Source: Wenzhouxiangellaceae bacterium
Lineage (GTDB): Bacteria; Pseudomonadota; Gammaproteobacteria; Xanthomonadales; Wenzhouxiangellaceae
Direction of reading: 5' to 3'
NCBI GenBank assembly: GCA_018334995.1
Contig: JAGXKW010000001.1
Location: 58,690 to 122,689, forward strand
DNA: 64,000 nt
This document shows, piece by piece, positions 29,059 through 39,329 of this stretch. Both the position numbers and the translations under genes were made by a program. Under the pieces are notes generated by a model, which saw nothing but the letters and a program-made list of their open reading frames with translations, was not told where the DNA came from and ran no database searches. Position 1 is the first letter of the stretch, and each line of letters starts with the position of its first letter.

Positions 29059-30702
29059 ATGGGGGTGCTCATCTTAGCCGGATTCCTGACCGGTTGTGCC
29101 GCCGGTTCCGGGCCCGCCGAATCCCCGCAGCGCGCAGAAGCAAGTTCAATGGTCGCCGAGGCTCGCGCGGCCGGCGAGTCCGGTGAATATCGCTATGCGG
29201 TGGAATTGCTGATGGAATCGCTGGCGCTGGATCCTGATCCGGGCGTGGCCCGCCAGGCCGCCCAGCTGGCCTCGGCGGTCGACGACTGGCCGACCGCCGC
29301 CGAGGCCGCCGGGATCTGGCTGGACCAGCAACCCGATTCGGGCCAGGCCGCGCAGGTTGCGGCGGTCGCGGCGCTACGTCAGGGCCAGCTCGAGCGCGGC
29401 GTGAACCTCCTCCAGGCACGCCTGCGCGACCCGCAGGATCCGATGGACTGGAGCACGGGGATTGCGCTGGTCGCGGCGGCCGGTTCCGACGATATCGCGA
29501 ACTCGGCGCTGGAGCGACTGATCGACCAGGCCGGGGATTTGGCGCCGGGCTACGACGATTTCCTGCGCAGTCGCCTGGCGTGGCAGCTCGACCGCCGCGC
29601 GCGGGCGTTCGAGCTGGCCGAGCGGGCCTTGCAGGCCGGCCCCGACTACGAGCGGGCGCTGTGGGCGGCGCGCCTCGCCCGGGCCGGGGAACTGCCGGAG
29701 CGGGCTTTGCGCTACTACCGCCAGGCCGGCGCGTTCGATCCCGACGATCGCACCGCGGCGATTGCCGAGGTCGAATTGCTCGAAGAGCTCGGGCGCGGTG
29801 AACAGGCGTTGAAGGTGCTCGACCGATTGCCGGTCGACGCCGATATCCTGTATACCCGCGGCATGCTGCAGCAGGAACTGGGCCGGCCTGCCGCTGCCGG
29901 GGTCACCTGGCATCGGATGGCCACGCTCGATCCGGAGCGGGCCGGTGACCGGCACGCCTGGCTGACGGCCGTGCTGGCCGAGGTGCTCGAGCTGGATGAC
30001 GAGGCGATCGAATGGTATGCCCGGGTCGAAGGTGAACTGGCCCTGCGCGCCGACCTTCGGCGTGCCGTTTTGCTGGCCGGGCGAGATGAAATGGAGTCGG
30101 CGCGTGCGCTGCTGGGCGGAATACGCGACCAGGCCGAAGGCGAGCTGGTCGAACAGGCCTGGCTGATCGAGGGACAGATCCTGTCGGAAACCGGCCGCAA
30201 CGAACAGGCCGTGGCGCTGCTCGGCGAGGCTCTGACCCGGCTGCCGGAAAGCACGGCGCTGCTCTACGCCCGCGCCATGGCCGCGGTGAACGAAGACAAC
30301 CTGTCGCTGGCCGAGCAGGATCTGCGCACCATCATCCAGAACGATCCCGGAAATGCCGTGGCCCTGAACGCGCTGGGATACACGCTTTCGGATCGTACGG
30401 ATCGCCAGCGCGAGGCCATGCGCCTGATCGAAACGGCGCTGGAGCTGGAGCCGGAGAATGCGGCCATTCTCGATTCGATGGGCTGGGTGCTGTTCAAGCT
30501 TGGCCGGGCGGGGGAAGCGCTGCCCTACCTGCGCCGGGCGGTGGAAGCCGAACCGCATCCGGAAATCGTCGCGCATCTGGTCGAAGTGCTTTGGGCCCTG
30601 GACCAGCGCGACGAGGCGCGCGCCGTGGTCGCCCGCACGCGGGCCGATATGGGTGGCGCGGACGTTTACGCCGATACGCTGGAACGGATCGGCCTGGAAT
30701 GA
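29059..30702 (+). CDS. TPR-repeat lipoprotein upstream of lolB
   Basis: This 547-residue protein starts at ATG 29059, giving MGVLILAGFLTGCAAG with a lipobox LTGC. The rest is a chain of tetratricopeptide repeats, clearest near the C-terminus (LNALGYTLSDRTDRQREAMR, ENAAILDSMGWVLFKLGRAG). An outer-membrane-anchored scaffold is likely. A similar TPR lipoprotein lies between hemA and lolB in Pseudomonas. The upstream ATG 28999 would give a longer, more charged leader and cannot be ruled out. It overlaps lolB by 4 bases. Confidence 0.88.
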   Translation: MGVLILAGFLTGCAAGSGPAESPQRAEASSMVAEARAAGESGEYRYAVELLMESLALDPDPGVARQAAQLASAVDDWPTAAEAAGIWLDQQPDSGQAAQVAAVAALRQGQLERGVNLLQARLRDPQDPMDWSTGIALVAAAGSDDIANSALERLIDQAGDLAPGYDDFLRSRLAWQLDRRARAFELAERALQAGPDYERALWAARLARAGELPERALRYYRQAGAFDPDDRTAAIAEVELLEELGRGEQALKVLDRLPVDADILYTRGMLQQELGRPAAAGVTWHRMATLDPERAGDRHAWLTAVLAEVLELDDEAIEWYARVEGELALRADLRRAVLLAGRDEMESARALLGGIRDQAEGELVEQAWLIEGQILSETGRNEQAVALLGEALTRLPESTALLYARAMAAVNEDNLSLAEQDLRTIIQNDPGNAVALNALGYTLSDRTDRQREAMRLIETALELEPENAAILDSMGWVLFKLGRAGEALPYLRRAVEAEPHPEIVAHLVEVLWALDQRDEARAVVARTRADMGGADVYADTLERIGLE

Positions 30703-31352
30703 TGCATCGGCGTGCCGGCCCCGTACTGGCCGCATGCCTGGCGTTGATTGCGGCGGGCTGTGCGCTGCGCGAGCCGCGCCCGGAAGGCGCCTGGCTGGCC
30801 GAGCGCGAGGCGTGGTTCGACGCCCACCAGAAATGGTCGGTGCGCGGCCGATTGGGTCTTTCCGACGGTGATCGCGGCGGCAGTCTCGCCATGACCTGGC
30901 AGGCCGACGGCACCGAGCACGTGGTGCTGCTGCGGACCATCGCAGGCGGGCGACAGTGGCGGCTCGAGATGGGACCTTCGGGCGCCGTGCTCACCGGCTC
31001 GGAAATCGGCCGTCTGGCGGGGCCCGACCCGGATCTGCTGGTCGAGCAGGCGGTGGGGTGGCCGATCCCGGTGCGCTGGATGAGTCAGTGGCTGCGTGGG
31101 CTGCCGGCGCCGTCCGGCGCCGCGACCGGCTATGCCGACGACGGGGTGTTGCAGACGCTGGGCTGGGGCGGCTGGCAGCTCGAGTTCGACCGCTGGCGCC
31201 GGCTGGACGGGGCCGGCGTGCTTTTGCCGGTGCGCGTGACGGCCGAGAACCCGCCGTACCGGGTGCGCGCGGCATTGTCGCGCTGGAATTTCGAGCGCGA
31301 TGGCGCGCCGGGTTCCCCAAAACTCACCAACGCCGCGGTCGAGTCGTTATAA
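30699..31352 (+). CDS. lolB: Outer-membrane lipoprotein insertion factor LolB
   Basis: A 217-residue lipoprotein with signal and lipobox IAAGC (C21). The LolB core contains WSVRGRLGLSDGDRGGSLAMTWQ and, later, VGWPIPVRWMSQWLRG and GWQLEFDRW. LolB takes lipoproteins from LolA and inserts them into the outer membrane. Two ATGs (30699 and 30702) are possible; the first overlaps the upstream stop as ATGA. ispE, which commonly follows lolB, is absent here. Confidence 0.95.
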   Translation: MMHRRAGPVLAACLALIAAGCALREPRPEGAWLAEREAWFDAHQKWSVRGRLGLSDGDRGGSLAMTWQADGTEHVVLLRTIAGGRQWRLEMGPSGAVLTGSEIGRLAGPDPDLLVEQAVGWPIPVRWMSQWLRGLPAPSGAATGYADDGVLQTLGWGGWQLEFDRWRRLDGAGVLLPVRVTAENPPYRVRAALSRWNFERDGAPGSPKLTNAAVESL

Positions 31353-31353
31353 T
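31348..31353 (+). promoter_or_regulatory. Likely -10 element for tRNA-Gln and prs
   Basis: A perfect TATAAT overlaps the lolB stop codon and lies 51 bases before the mature tRNA-Gln 5' end. No good -35 box is visible. It would also serve prs, which begins 45 bases after the tRNA. Confidence 0.5.
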
Positions 31354-31404
31354 TTCGTTTTGCGATGATGCGTCCGCCGCGAAATCGCGGACTGTGCAGT
31401 CGAC

Positions 31405-31481
31405 TGGGACGTCGCCAAGCTGGTTAAGGCACGGGGTTTTGATCCCCGCATTCGCAGGTTCGAATCCTGCCGTCCCAGCCA
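31405..31481 (+). tRNA. tRNA-Gln (TTG anticodon)
   Basis: The cloverleaf is complete. Acceptor arms TGGGACG and CGTCCCA pair perfectly. The anticodon stem is CGGGG/CCCCG around loop TTTTGAT with anticodon TTG. The T arm is GCAGG-TTCGAAT-CCTGC. Discriminator G is followed by a genome-encoded CCA at 31479-31481. It closely resembles E. coli tRNA-Gln. It sits between lolB and prs, a position also used in Pseudomonas. Confidence 0.97.
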
Positions 31482-31526
31482 TTCTTGCCAGCCATTCAAA
31501 TTCTCCAAGCAGGACGGAAGCCGGCC

Positions 31527-32480
31527 GTGAGCACACCCTCGTTGATGATTTTCGCCGGAAACGCGAATCCGGATCTCGCCAACGCCATCGCCGGGCATCT
31601 TGGCGTTCCCATGGGCAAGGCCAACGTCGGGCGCTTCAGTGACGGCGAGGTCATGGTCGAGATCGTCGAGAATGTCCGCGCCCGCGACATCTTCGTCATC
31701 CAGCCCACCTGCCAGCCGGCCGCCGAGAATTTCATGGAGCTGCTGGTCATGATCGATGCGCTCAAGCGCGCCTCGGCCGGGCGGGTGACGGCGATCGTGC
31801 CGTATTACGGCTATGCCAGGCAGGATCGCCGGCCGCGCTCGACGCGCGTGCCGATCACGGCCAAGGTGGCGGCCAAGATGATCGGCGTGGTCGGCACCGA
31901 CCGGGTCGTGACCGTCGATCTGCACGCCGACCAGATCCAGGGTTTCTTCGACATACCGGTGGACAACGTGTATGCCTCGCCGCTGACGCTGGCCGATATC
32001 TGGAAGCACTACGGCGACGACAACATGATCGTGGTTTCGCCCGACGTCGGCGGCGTGGTGCGCGCGCGCGCCATCGCCAAGCGCCTGGACGCCGACCTGG
32101 CGATCATCGACAAGCGCCGCCCGCGCGCCAACGAGGCGACCGTGATGAACCTCATCGGCGACGTGACCGACAAGACCTGCGTGCTGGTCGACGACATGAT
32201 CGACACGGCCGGCACGCTGTGCGCCGGCGCGGGCGCGCTCAAGGACGCCGGGGCCAAACGCGTCGTGGCCTACTGCGTGCACCCCATTCTGTCGGGCCGC
32301 GCGATCGACAACATCAGCAACTCCCGGCTGGATGAAATCGTGGTCACCGACACCATCCCGCTCAGCCAGCAAGCACGCGACTGCGGCCGGATTCGCCAGC
32401 TCAGCGTGGCGCAGATGCTGGCCGAGACCATTCGTCGCATGGCCGAAGGCGAGTCGGTCAGCTCGCTGTACGTCGATTAG
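31527..32480 (+). CDS. prs: Ribose-phosphate pyrophosphokinase
   Basis: A 317-residue enzyme that makes PRPP for purine, pyrimidine, histidine and tryptophan synthesis. Motifs include [12 protein letters not shown], the ATP-binding [12 protein letters not shown], and the PRPP loop [16 protein letters not shown] 31527 is chosen because it gives the expected length (E. coli has 315); the track start at 31485 lies just after the tRNA. It is probably transcribed together with tRNA-Gln. Confidence 0.97.
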   Translation: MSTPSLMIFAGNANPDLANAIAGHLGVPMGKANVGRFSDGEVMVEIVENVRARDIFVIQPTCQPAAENFMELLVMIDALKRASAGRVTAIVPYYGYARQDRRPRSTRVPITAKVAAKMIGVVGTDRVVTVDLHADQIQGFFDIPVDNVYASPLTLADIWKHYGDDNMIVVSPDVGGVVRARAIAKRLDADLAIIDKRRPRANEATVMNLIGDVTDKTCVLVDDMIDTAGTLCAGAGALKDAGAKRVVAYCVHPILSGRAIDNISNSRLDEIVVTDTIPLSQQARDCGRIRQLSVAQMLAETIRRMAEGESVSSLYVD

Positions 32481-32499
32481 CGCAGCGCTGAACGGATCA

Positions 32500-35400
32500 A
32501 TGCGCAGGCCTGCGCGTTCACTGAGAGTCGTCCGAGCTCTCTTTCGTCATGGCCGGATCGCCTTTGCCTGCAGCCTGCTGTTTGTGTCCGCCGGCCATCT
32601 GAACGCTTCCGAGGCGTGGATTCGGGTGATGCAGTCCCCCGATACTGAGTCACGCGCCGGCCTGCCGGCCGGGGCGATCGACTATGGACGATTTCTCTGG
32701 ATGCCGGAGGGCGGATTTTCGGGAGCGCCGGGAAGCGGCAACGCCAGGCGTTACCCGAACCCGTTCGATATGGTCATCGGGGATTCGGTCCGCGACCCGT
32801 TGTCCGATCCGCCGCAAACCGGGGTCTGGTACGAATCCGCCGGTACCACCGGTCCGGATTTTCGAGTCGTCCAGTTTCGCGGCCCGATCAAGGTCGAATG
32901 GCTGACCCATCTGCGTCGTGCCGGCATCGAGCCGGTGCAATACATCCATCCGTTCAGTTACGTGGTCTGGGCCGATGAACGTTCGCTCTCCGCTGGCCGC
33001 TCCCAGCCACCGGTTCGATGGACGGGCGCATTCGTTCCGGCAATGCGCGCGCGGGCGCCCGACCTGCCGGGCCGGGCGCAGCTCGAAGGGGATGCATCCG
33101 AGCACAAACAGTCCGCGGCAGTGCTGCACGCGATGGCCCTTGTTTTCGAACCGGCGCTGGCGCAGGCCACGGCCGGCATCGAAAAGGCGGGCGCCGGCAT
33201 CGTGTCGCGCGCCCGGCTCGACCACCGATTCCATCTGCTCGAGCTGCGCCTGCAGCCCGATCATTTCCTGGCGCTTGCCCGCATCCCCGGCGTCTACACG
33301 ATCCAGCCGATCAGCCAGGATGCAGGGGTCCGCGGCGAGATGTCCAACCAGTCCATCGTCGGTGGATACGGAGAAACCTTCGATATCGTTCCGGGCTACG
33401 CCGACTGGCTCGATGCCGCCGGGCTCGACGGCGCGGGCATCAACGTCGGCATCGTCGACAGCGGCCTGCGGGAAAGCCACCAGGACCTGGTCGACAACAG
33501 GGTCGCCTGCCTCGGCGACCGGGGCAGCTGCGCGTCCGGTGACAGCGACCATGGCACCCACGTGGCCGGGGCCATCGGCGGAACCGGCGTATCCGGCGTC
33601 ATCGATGCCGGTGGTTTCCTGCGCGGACAGGGCGTGGCGCCGGCGGCATCGCTGGTCGAGCAGTTTTTCGAGCCGTTCTTGTCCGGTTCCGGCCCCGGCG
33701 GCATGAAGCCCGACGGTATGCTCGCCATCTTTCGAGATTCGGCAACCTCCGGCGCGCAGCTGACCAACAATTCGTGGGGGTCTTCGGAAACGCCGCAGGG
33801 CTACAACATTCCGACCATGCAGGTCGACATGATCGTCCGCGACGCCGATCCCGAGACTCCGGGCCGGCAACCGGTGCTGCCGGTCTGGTCGGTCATGAAC
33901 GGCAGCGGCGACGGCTTCGGTGACTGCTCGCCTTCCTCGCTGGGCGCACCCGACGAGGCCAAGAACCTGTTCGCAGTCGGCTCGACCTGGCTGCAGAATT
34001 CCGATGGTGCCCAGCGCCCGGATATTTTCAGCATTTCCTCGAACAGCGCGCACGGGCCGGCATGCGACGGACGCCTGGTGCCGCACATCGTCGCGCCCGG
34101 CTGCAACACGGACAGCACCGTCGCCGGCAATGATGCGGATTACAGTTCGGGCTTCTGCGGTACATCGATGGCCGCTCCGGTCGTCTCGGGCGGGGTCTCG
34201 CTGTTCATGCAGAAATACGCCGCCGAAACCGGCGCACCGCCCAGCCCCGCGCTGGTCAAGGCGGTGTTCACGGCGGCGGCGACGGATCTCGTGGGCAATC
34301 TCGATGCCGACGGGAACATGCTCCAGCATCGCCCCGACCGCAGACAGGGCTGGGGTCGAATCGACCTGGATGCCGTGATCAGCCCGGAAGACCGGCTGGA
34401 GACCGTCGATCAGACCAAGGTGTTTCACGCCACCGGCGAGTCCTGGACGTGGACCTTCACGCCCGAGGATCCCGGCGTGCCGATGCGCATCATGCTGGCC
34501 TGGACCGATGCGCCCGGACCGGGTACCGGCGGTTCGAATCCGGCCTGGACCAACGACCTGGACCTGGTCGCGACCGTCGCGGACGGCGACTATTACGGCA
34601 ACAGCGTCAATCCCGGCACCGGCTTTTCCGAAAGCGCCGGTGCGCCGGACGACAAGCACGACGACAAGAACAACCTCGAAGGCGTGATGCTGTCCCCGGA
34701 GCAGCACTCGGGCCAGTCGGTCGACATCGAGGTGCTCGCCGCCAACCTGGCCGCCGATGCGCTGGATCCATGGGCACCGGAACCCGGTGTCACCCGCCAG
34801 GATTTTGCGCTCGCGTGCATCAATTGCGTTCGCGAACGCGGTTTTGCGCTCGCGACCGAAGACGAACAGAGCGCGATCTGCACCGCATCCGGCGATGCGT
34901 CGTTCGATGTCGCGATCGATGTGCGATCGATCGCGGGCTTCGCCGATCCGGTCACGCTTGCGTCGTCACTGCCGCCACCGGGCTTCAGCGTGGACTCGCC
35001 CAGTCCGGACGTGATCGATCCACCAGGCCAGTCGATCGCCACCGTTTCTGCCGAGGCGGGCGTGGAGAGCGGCGTCTACAATCTGACCATCGCAGGCAGT
35101 TCGGAAAGTGTCGGCGAGCAGGCAGTCACCTTTGCCGCGATCGTCGACGACGCAAGCCCGCCGGCGCCCCCGCTGCAATCCCCGGGCGCCGGCGCAACCG
35201 GGACGTCGCTGCGGCCGTCATTCGACTGGCTTGCCGCCGACCAGGCCGACAGTTACCTGTTCGAGCTGGCCACCGATGCGGGTTTCAGCGACGTGATCGT
35301 CAGTGAGGTCGTCGACGGCGTTTCGTTCCGGGTGCCGTTCGAGCTCGATTCGCTCAGCGAGTATTTCTGGCGCGTCACGCCATCGAACCAGTGCGGTGCC

Positions 35401-36042
35401 GGCGGCGCGGCCGAATCGTCGTTCACCACCGGGCTGGCGCCCGGCGAATGCGGAATCGGGACGCGGAAGGTCGAATATTTCGCAGACGACATGGAAGCGG
35501 GTGAGAATGACTGGACCCATTCGGCGGCCGACGCGCCGGATACCTGGGAATTGCAGAGCTTCGATGCCAACAGTCCGGTCGCGGCCTGGCGGGCCCGGTC
35601 GGTGGACGAAGTCAGCGACCAACGGCTGGTTTCGCCGGAAATCAGGGTGCCGGCGGGTGTGTCCGAGCCGACGCTGCAGTTCTTTACCGACTTCAGCCTC
35701 GAGCCCGGCGGCGGCTGCTGGGATGCCGGCGTGCTTGAGTATTCCGACGACGACGGCCGGACCTGGGCTCGTTTCGCCGGGCAGGACCTGCTGGACAACA
35801 CCTACACCGGAGCGATCGAAAGCGGTTCGGGCAGTCCGCTGGCCGGGCAGTCGGGCTGGTGCGGCGTCCAGGAGTGGACCCGTACAGTCGTCGACCTGAG
35901 CGGGCTGGAGGACAAGGCCCTGCGATTCCGTTTCCGGCTGGGGACCGACCAGTCGGTGGCGCAGGGCGACTGGCTGGTCGACGACGTGATCGTCCAGAGC
36001 TGCGAGCCCGAATTCATCTTCGCCGACGGCTTCGAGGATTGA
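32500..36042 (+). CDS. Secreted subtilisin-like S8 serine protease
   Basis: A 1180-residue exported protease. The signal region is RIAFACSLLFVSAGHLNAS. The triad is D320 in NVGIVDSGL, H351 in DHGTHVAGAIGG and S556 in FCGTSMAAPVVSGG, with the oxyanion Asn in TNNSWGS. Beta-sandwich and fibronectin-like regions follow (about 640-1000), then a Trp/Gly-rich domain. The protein ends EFIFADGFED. ATG 32500 replaces the track start, which overlaps prs. The first 250 or so residues may be a propeptide. Targets are unknown, and prs 19 bases upstream is unrelated. Confidence 0.93.
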   Translation: MRRPARSLRVVRALFRHGRIAFACSLLFVSAGHLNASEAWIRVMQSPDTESRAGLPAGAIDYGRFLWMPEGGFSGAPGSGNARRYPNPFDMVIGDSVRDPLSDPPQTGVWYESAGTTGPDFRVVQFRGPIKVEWLTHLRRAGIEPVQYIHPFSYVVWADERSLSAGRSQPPVRWTGAFVPAMRARAPDLPGRAQLEGDASEHKQSAAVLHAMALVFEPALAQATAGIEKAGAGIVSRARLDHRFHLLELRLQPDHFLALARIPGVYTIQPISQDAGVRGEMSNQSIVGGYGETFDIVPGYADWLDAAGLDGAGINVGIVDSGLRESHQDLVDNRVACLGDRGSCASGDSDHGTHVAGAIGGTGVSGVIDAGGFLRGQGVAPAASLVEQFFEPFLSGSGPGGMKPDGMLAIFRDSATSGAQLTNNSWGSSETPQGYNIPTMQVDMIVRDADPETPGRQPVLPVWSVMNGSGDGFGDCSPSSLGAPDEAKNLFAVGSTWLQNSDGAQRPDIFSISSNSAHGPACDGRLVPHIVAPGCNTDSTVAGNDADYSSGFCGTSMAAPVVSGGVSLFMQKYAAETGAPPSPALVKAVFTAAATDLVGNLDADGNMLQHRPDRRQGWGRIDLDAVISPEDRLETVDQTKVFHATGESWTWTFTPEDPGVPMRIMLAWTDAPGPGTGGSNPAWTNDLDLVATVADGDYYGNSVNPGTGFSESAGAPDDKHDDKNNLEGVMLSPEQHSGQSVDIEVLAANLAADALDPWAPEPGVTRQDFALACINCVRERGFALATEDEQSAICTASGDASFDVAIDVRSIAGFADPVTLASSLPPPGFSVDSPSPDVIDPPGQSIATVSAEAGVESGVYNLTIAGSSESVGEQAVTFAAIVDDASPPAPPLQSPGAGATGTSLRPSFDWLAADQADSYLFELATDAGFSDVIVSEVVDGVSFRVPFELDSLSEYFWRVTPSNQCGAGGAAESSFTTGLAPGECGIGTRKVEYFADDMEAGENDWTHSAADAPDTWELQSFDANSPVAAWRARSVDEVSDQRLVSPEIRVPAGVSEPTLQFFTDFSLEPGGGCWDAGVLEYSDDDGRTWARFAGQDLLDNTYTGAIESGSGSPLAGQSGWCGVQEWTRTVVDLSGLEDKALRFRFRLGTDQSVAQGDWLVDDVIVQSCEPEFIFADGFED

Positions 36043-36078
36043 AGCCGACCCGGGGGGGCGGATCGCCGGCCGGCGTTT

Positions 36079-37482
36079 TCAGTTGTACCCGATCCACACC
36101 GCGACCACCATGGCCAGCGCGCCCAGCGCCAGCAGCTTGACGATCAGCGGGAGGATGAACCGGAACCAGCGCGCGTAAGGGATGCCGGCCAGGCCCAGGA
36201 TGCCCATCAGCACCGGGTTGGTCGGCACGATCATGTTCATGAAGCCGTCGCCGAACTGGTAGGCCAGCACCGAGACCTGGCGCTCAACCCCGACCAGGTC
36301 GCCGATCGGCGCCATCAGCGGCATGGTCAGGTAGGCCTGACCGCTGCCGCTGGATACGAAGATGTTCATGACCGACTGGATGCCGAGCATGCCCACGGCC
36401 GAAAGCTCGGCCGGCAGGCCCACCAGCGGGCTGGCCATGGCGTTGACGATGGTGTGCAGCACCTGGCCGTCTTCGAGCAGCAGCGCGATGGCGCGCGCGA
36501 ACCCGATCAGCACCGCGGTGCCGGCCAGTTCGGCCGCGCCGTTGCTGAACGTCGTTGCCAGGCGGTCGATGCCCATCCGGGTGATCAGGCCGGCGACGAC
36601 GGAAAGGGCGATGAAGATTGCGCCCAGTTCCACCAGGTACCAGCCGTGCATGGTGATGCCGTAGACCAGCAGTGCAAGCGCGCCGAAGGTGGCGGCCAGG
36701 ACCGCCATGCGGCGCCGGGTCATCGGCAGCTGCTCGGCCTGCGGCGGCGGCTGGGCCTCGTCGATGCCGTGGACCAGGCTGGCCGCCGGATCGCGCTGGA
36801 CCTTGCGCGCATAAGACCATACGTGATGGACGCCGACGGCCAGGAAGGGTACGAATATCGCTGCCCGGAAGGCCCAGCCCGAGGCCGGCTGCAGTTCGGC
36901 GACGTCCTGGGCGATCAGCAGCGTGAACGGGTTCATGATGGTTGCGCCGTATCCGACCCCGTAACCGACCACCATGATGCCGATCGCGGCCACGGTATCC
37001 ATGCGCATGGCGACGCAAACCGCGATCAGGATGCCGGCGAACGGGATGTATTCCTCTGCCATGCCCAGCGTGGCCGAGGCCGCGGCGAACAAAAACACGC
37101 CGAAGAAGATCAGCAGCACCGAGTTGTGGCTGTAGCGCTCGATCACGCTGCCCAGGAAAGCGTCGATGGCGCCGGTCTCGCGAATCACGCGCAGCGCGCC
37201 GCCGATGATCAGCACGAAGAAGATGATGCCCTGGGCCTCGGCCATGGCGCGCGGCACGGCCGTGAAAAGCGACCACGGCGAAAGCGTTTCGGCGTCTTCG
37301 AGCGTCGCGTAGGTGCCGGGCACCACGACCTCGCGACCGGATTCGTTGACCACGGTTTCGAACTCGCCGGCCGGCAGGATCCAGGTCAGCACCAGCGCGA
37401 CGACCATCATGATGAACATCAGTGCCAGCGTGTGCGGGATGCGGAAGGGGGAGGCCTTGGCTCCAGCCTGGGAATCGGTCAT
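36079..37482 (-). CDS. YfcC/DcuC-family membrane carrier
   Basis: This 467-residue polytopic protein has the family opening IPHTLALMFIMMVVALVLTWILPAGEF. It also has the conserved GIIFFVLIIGGALRV, SATLGMAEEYIPF and SGSGQAYLTMPLMAPIGDL. The group includes C4-dicarboxylate and putative basic amino acid transporters, so the substrate cannot be assigned. ATG 37482 (MTDSQAGAK) is chosen over the longer track start. It is convergent with the protease gene and divergent from guaB. Confidence 0.85.
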   Translation of the reverse strand: MTDSQAGAKASPFRIPHTLALMFIMMVVALVLTWILPAGEFETVVNESGREVVVPGTYATLEDAETLSPWSLFTAVPRAMAEAQGIIFFVLIIGGALRVIRETGAIDAFLGSVIERYSHNSVLLIFFGVFLFAAASATLGMAEEYIPFAGILIAVCVAMRMDTVAAIGIMVVGYGVGYGATIMNPFTLLIAQDVAELQPASGWAFRAAIFVPFLAVGVHHVWSYARKVQRDPAASLVHGIDEAQPPPQAEQLPMTRRRMAVLAATFGALALLVYGITMHGWYLVELGAIFIALSVVAGLITRMGIDRLATTFSNGAAELAGTAVLIGFARAIALLLEDGQVLHTIVNAMASPLVGLPAELSAVGMLGIQSVMNIFVSSGSGQAYLTMPLMAPIGDLVGVERQVSVLAYQFGDGFMNMIVPTNPVLMGILGLAGIPYARWFRFILPLIVKLLALGALAMVVAVWIGYN

Positions 37483-37565
37483 TGGCGTGTCCGGGCCTGT
37501 TGCGCAGGCGTTGTTGTTGTCGTGTCCGTATTGTAGGCGGCCCCGGCCGCGGTTGCGAATCCTGA

Positions 37566-39122
<1,557 letters not shown>

Positions 39123-39129
39123 AAACCTG

Positions 39130-39286
39130 TCCACGAATTACCCAGATCGACACAGATGTAAAAGGCGGAAACTTTTGCGGATTAATGACTGCACCAGGTG
39201 TTGAAGGTACTGATCACGGTTTTTGGGGTTTTGACTTTCAAAGCAAACACGCTTTTTGATCTGTGTAAAGCTGTGCAATCTGTGGA
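39130..39286. repeat. ATCTGTG-type interspersed element with inverted ends (copy 3)
   Basis: The guaB-guaA gap carries imperfect 28-bp inverted ends at 39130-39157 and 39259-39286, matching at about 21 of 28 positions. They flank about 100 bases with no gene. The outer right end, ATCTGTGGATCGCCTTT, is nearly the same as at 10481-10497. The element splits the usual guaBA operon and supplies part of the guaA leader. Confidence 0.75.
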
Positions 39287-39329
39287 TCGCCTTTCGTAAG
39301 TTATGGACCGCCTTTCCAGGAACCAGAAC

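Noticed and set aside
32650-34707. 685-residue minus-strand ORF
   Set aside because: Antisense of the S8 protease, whose catalytic motifs are unambiguous.
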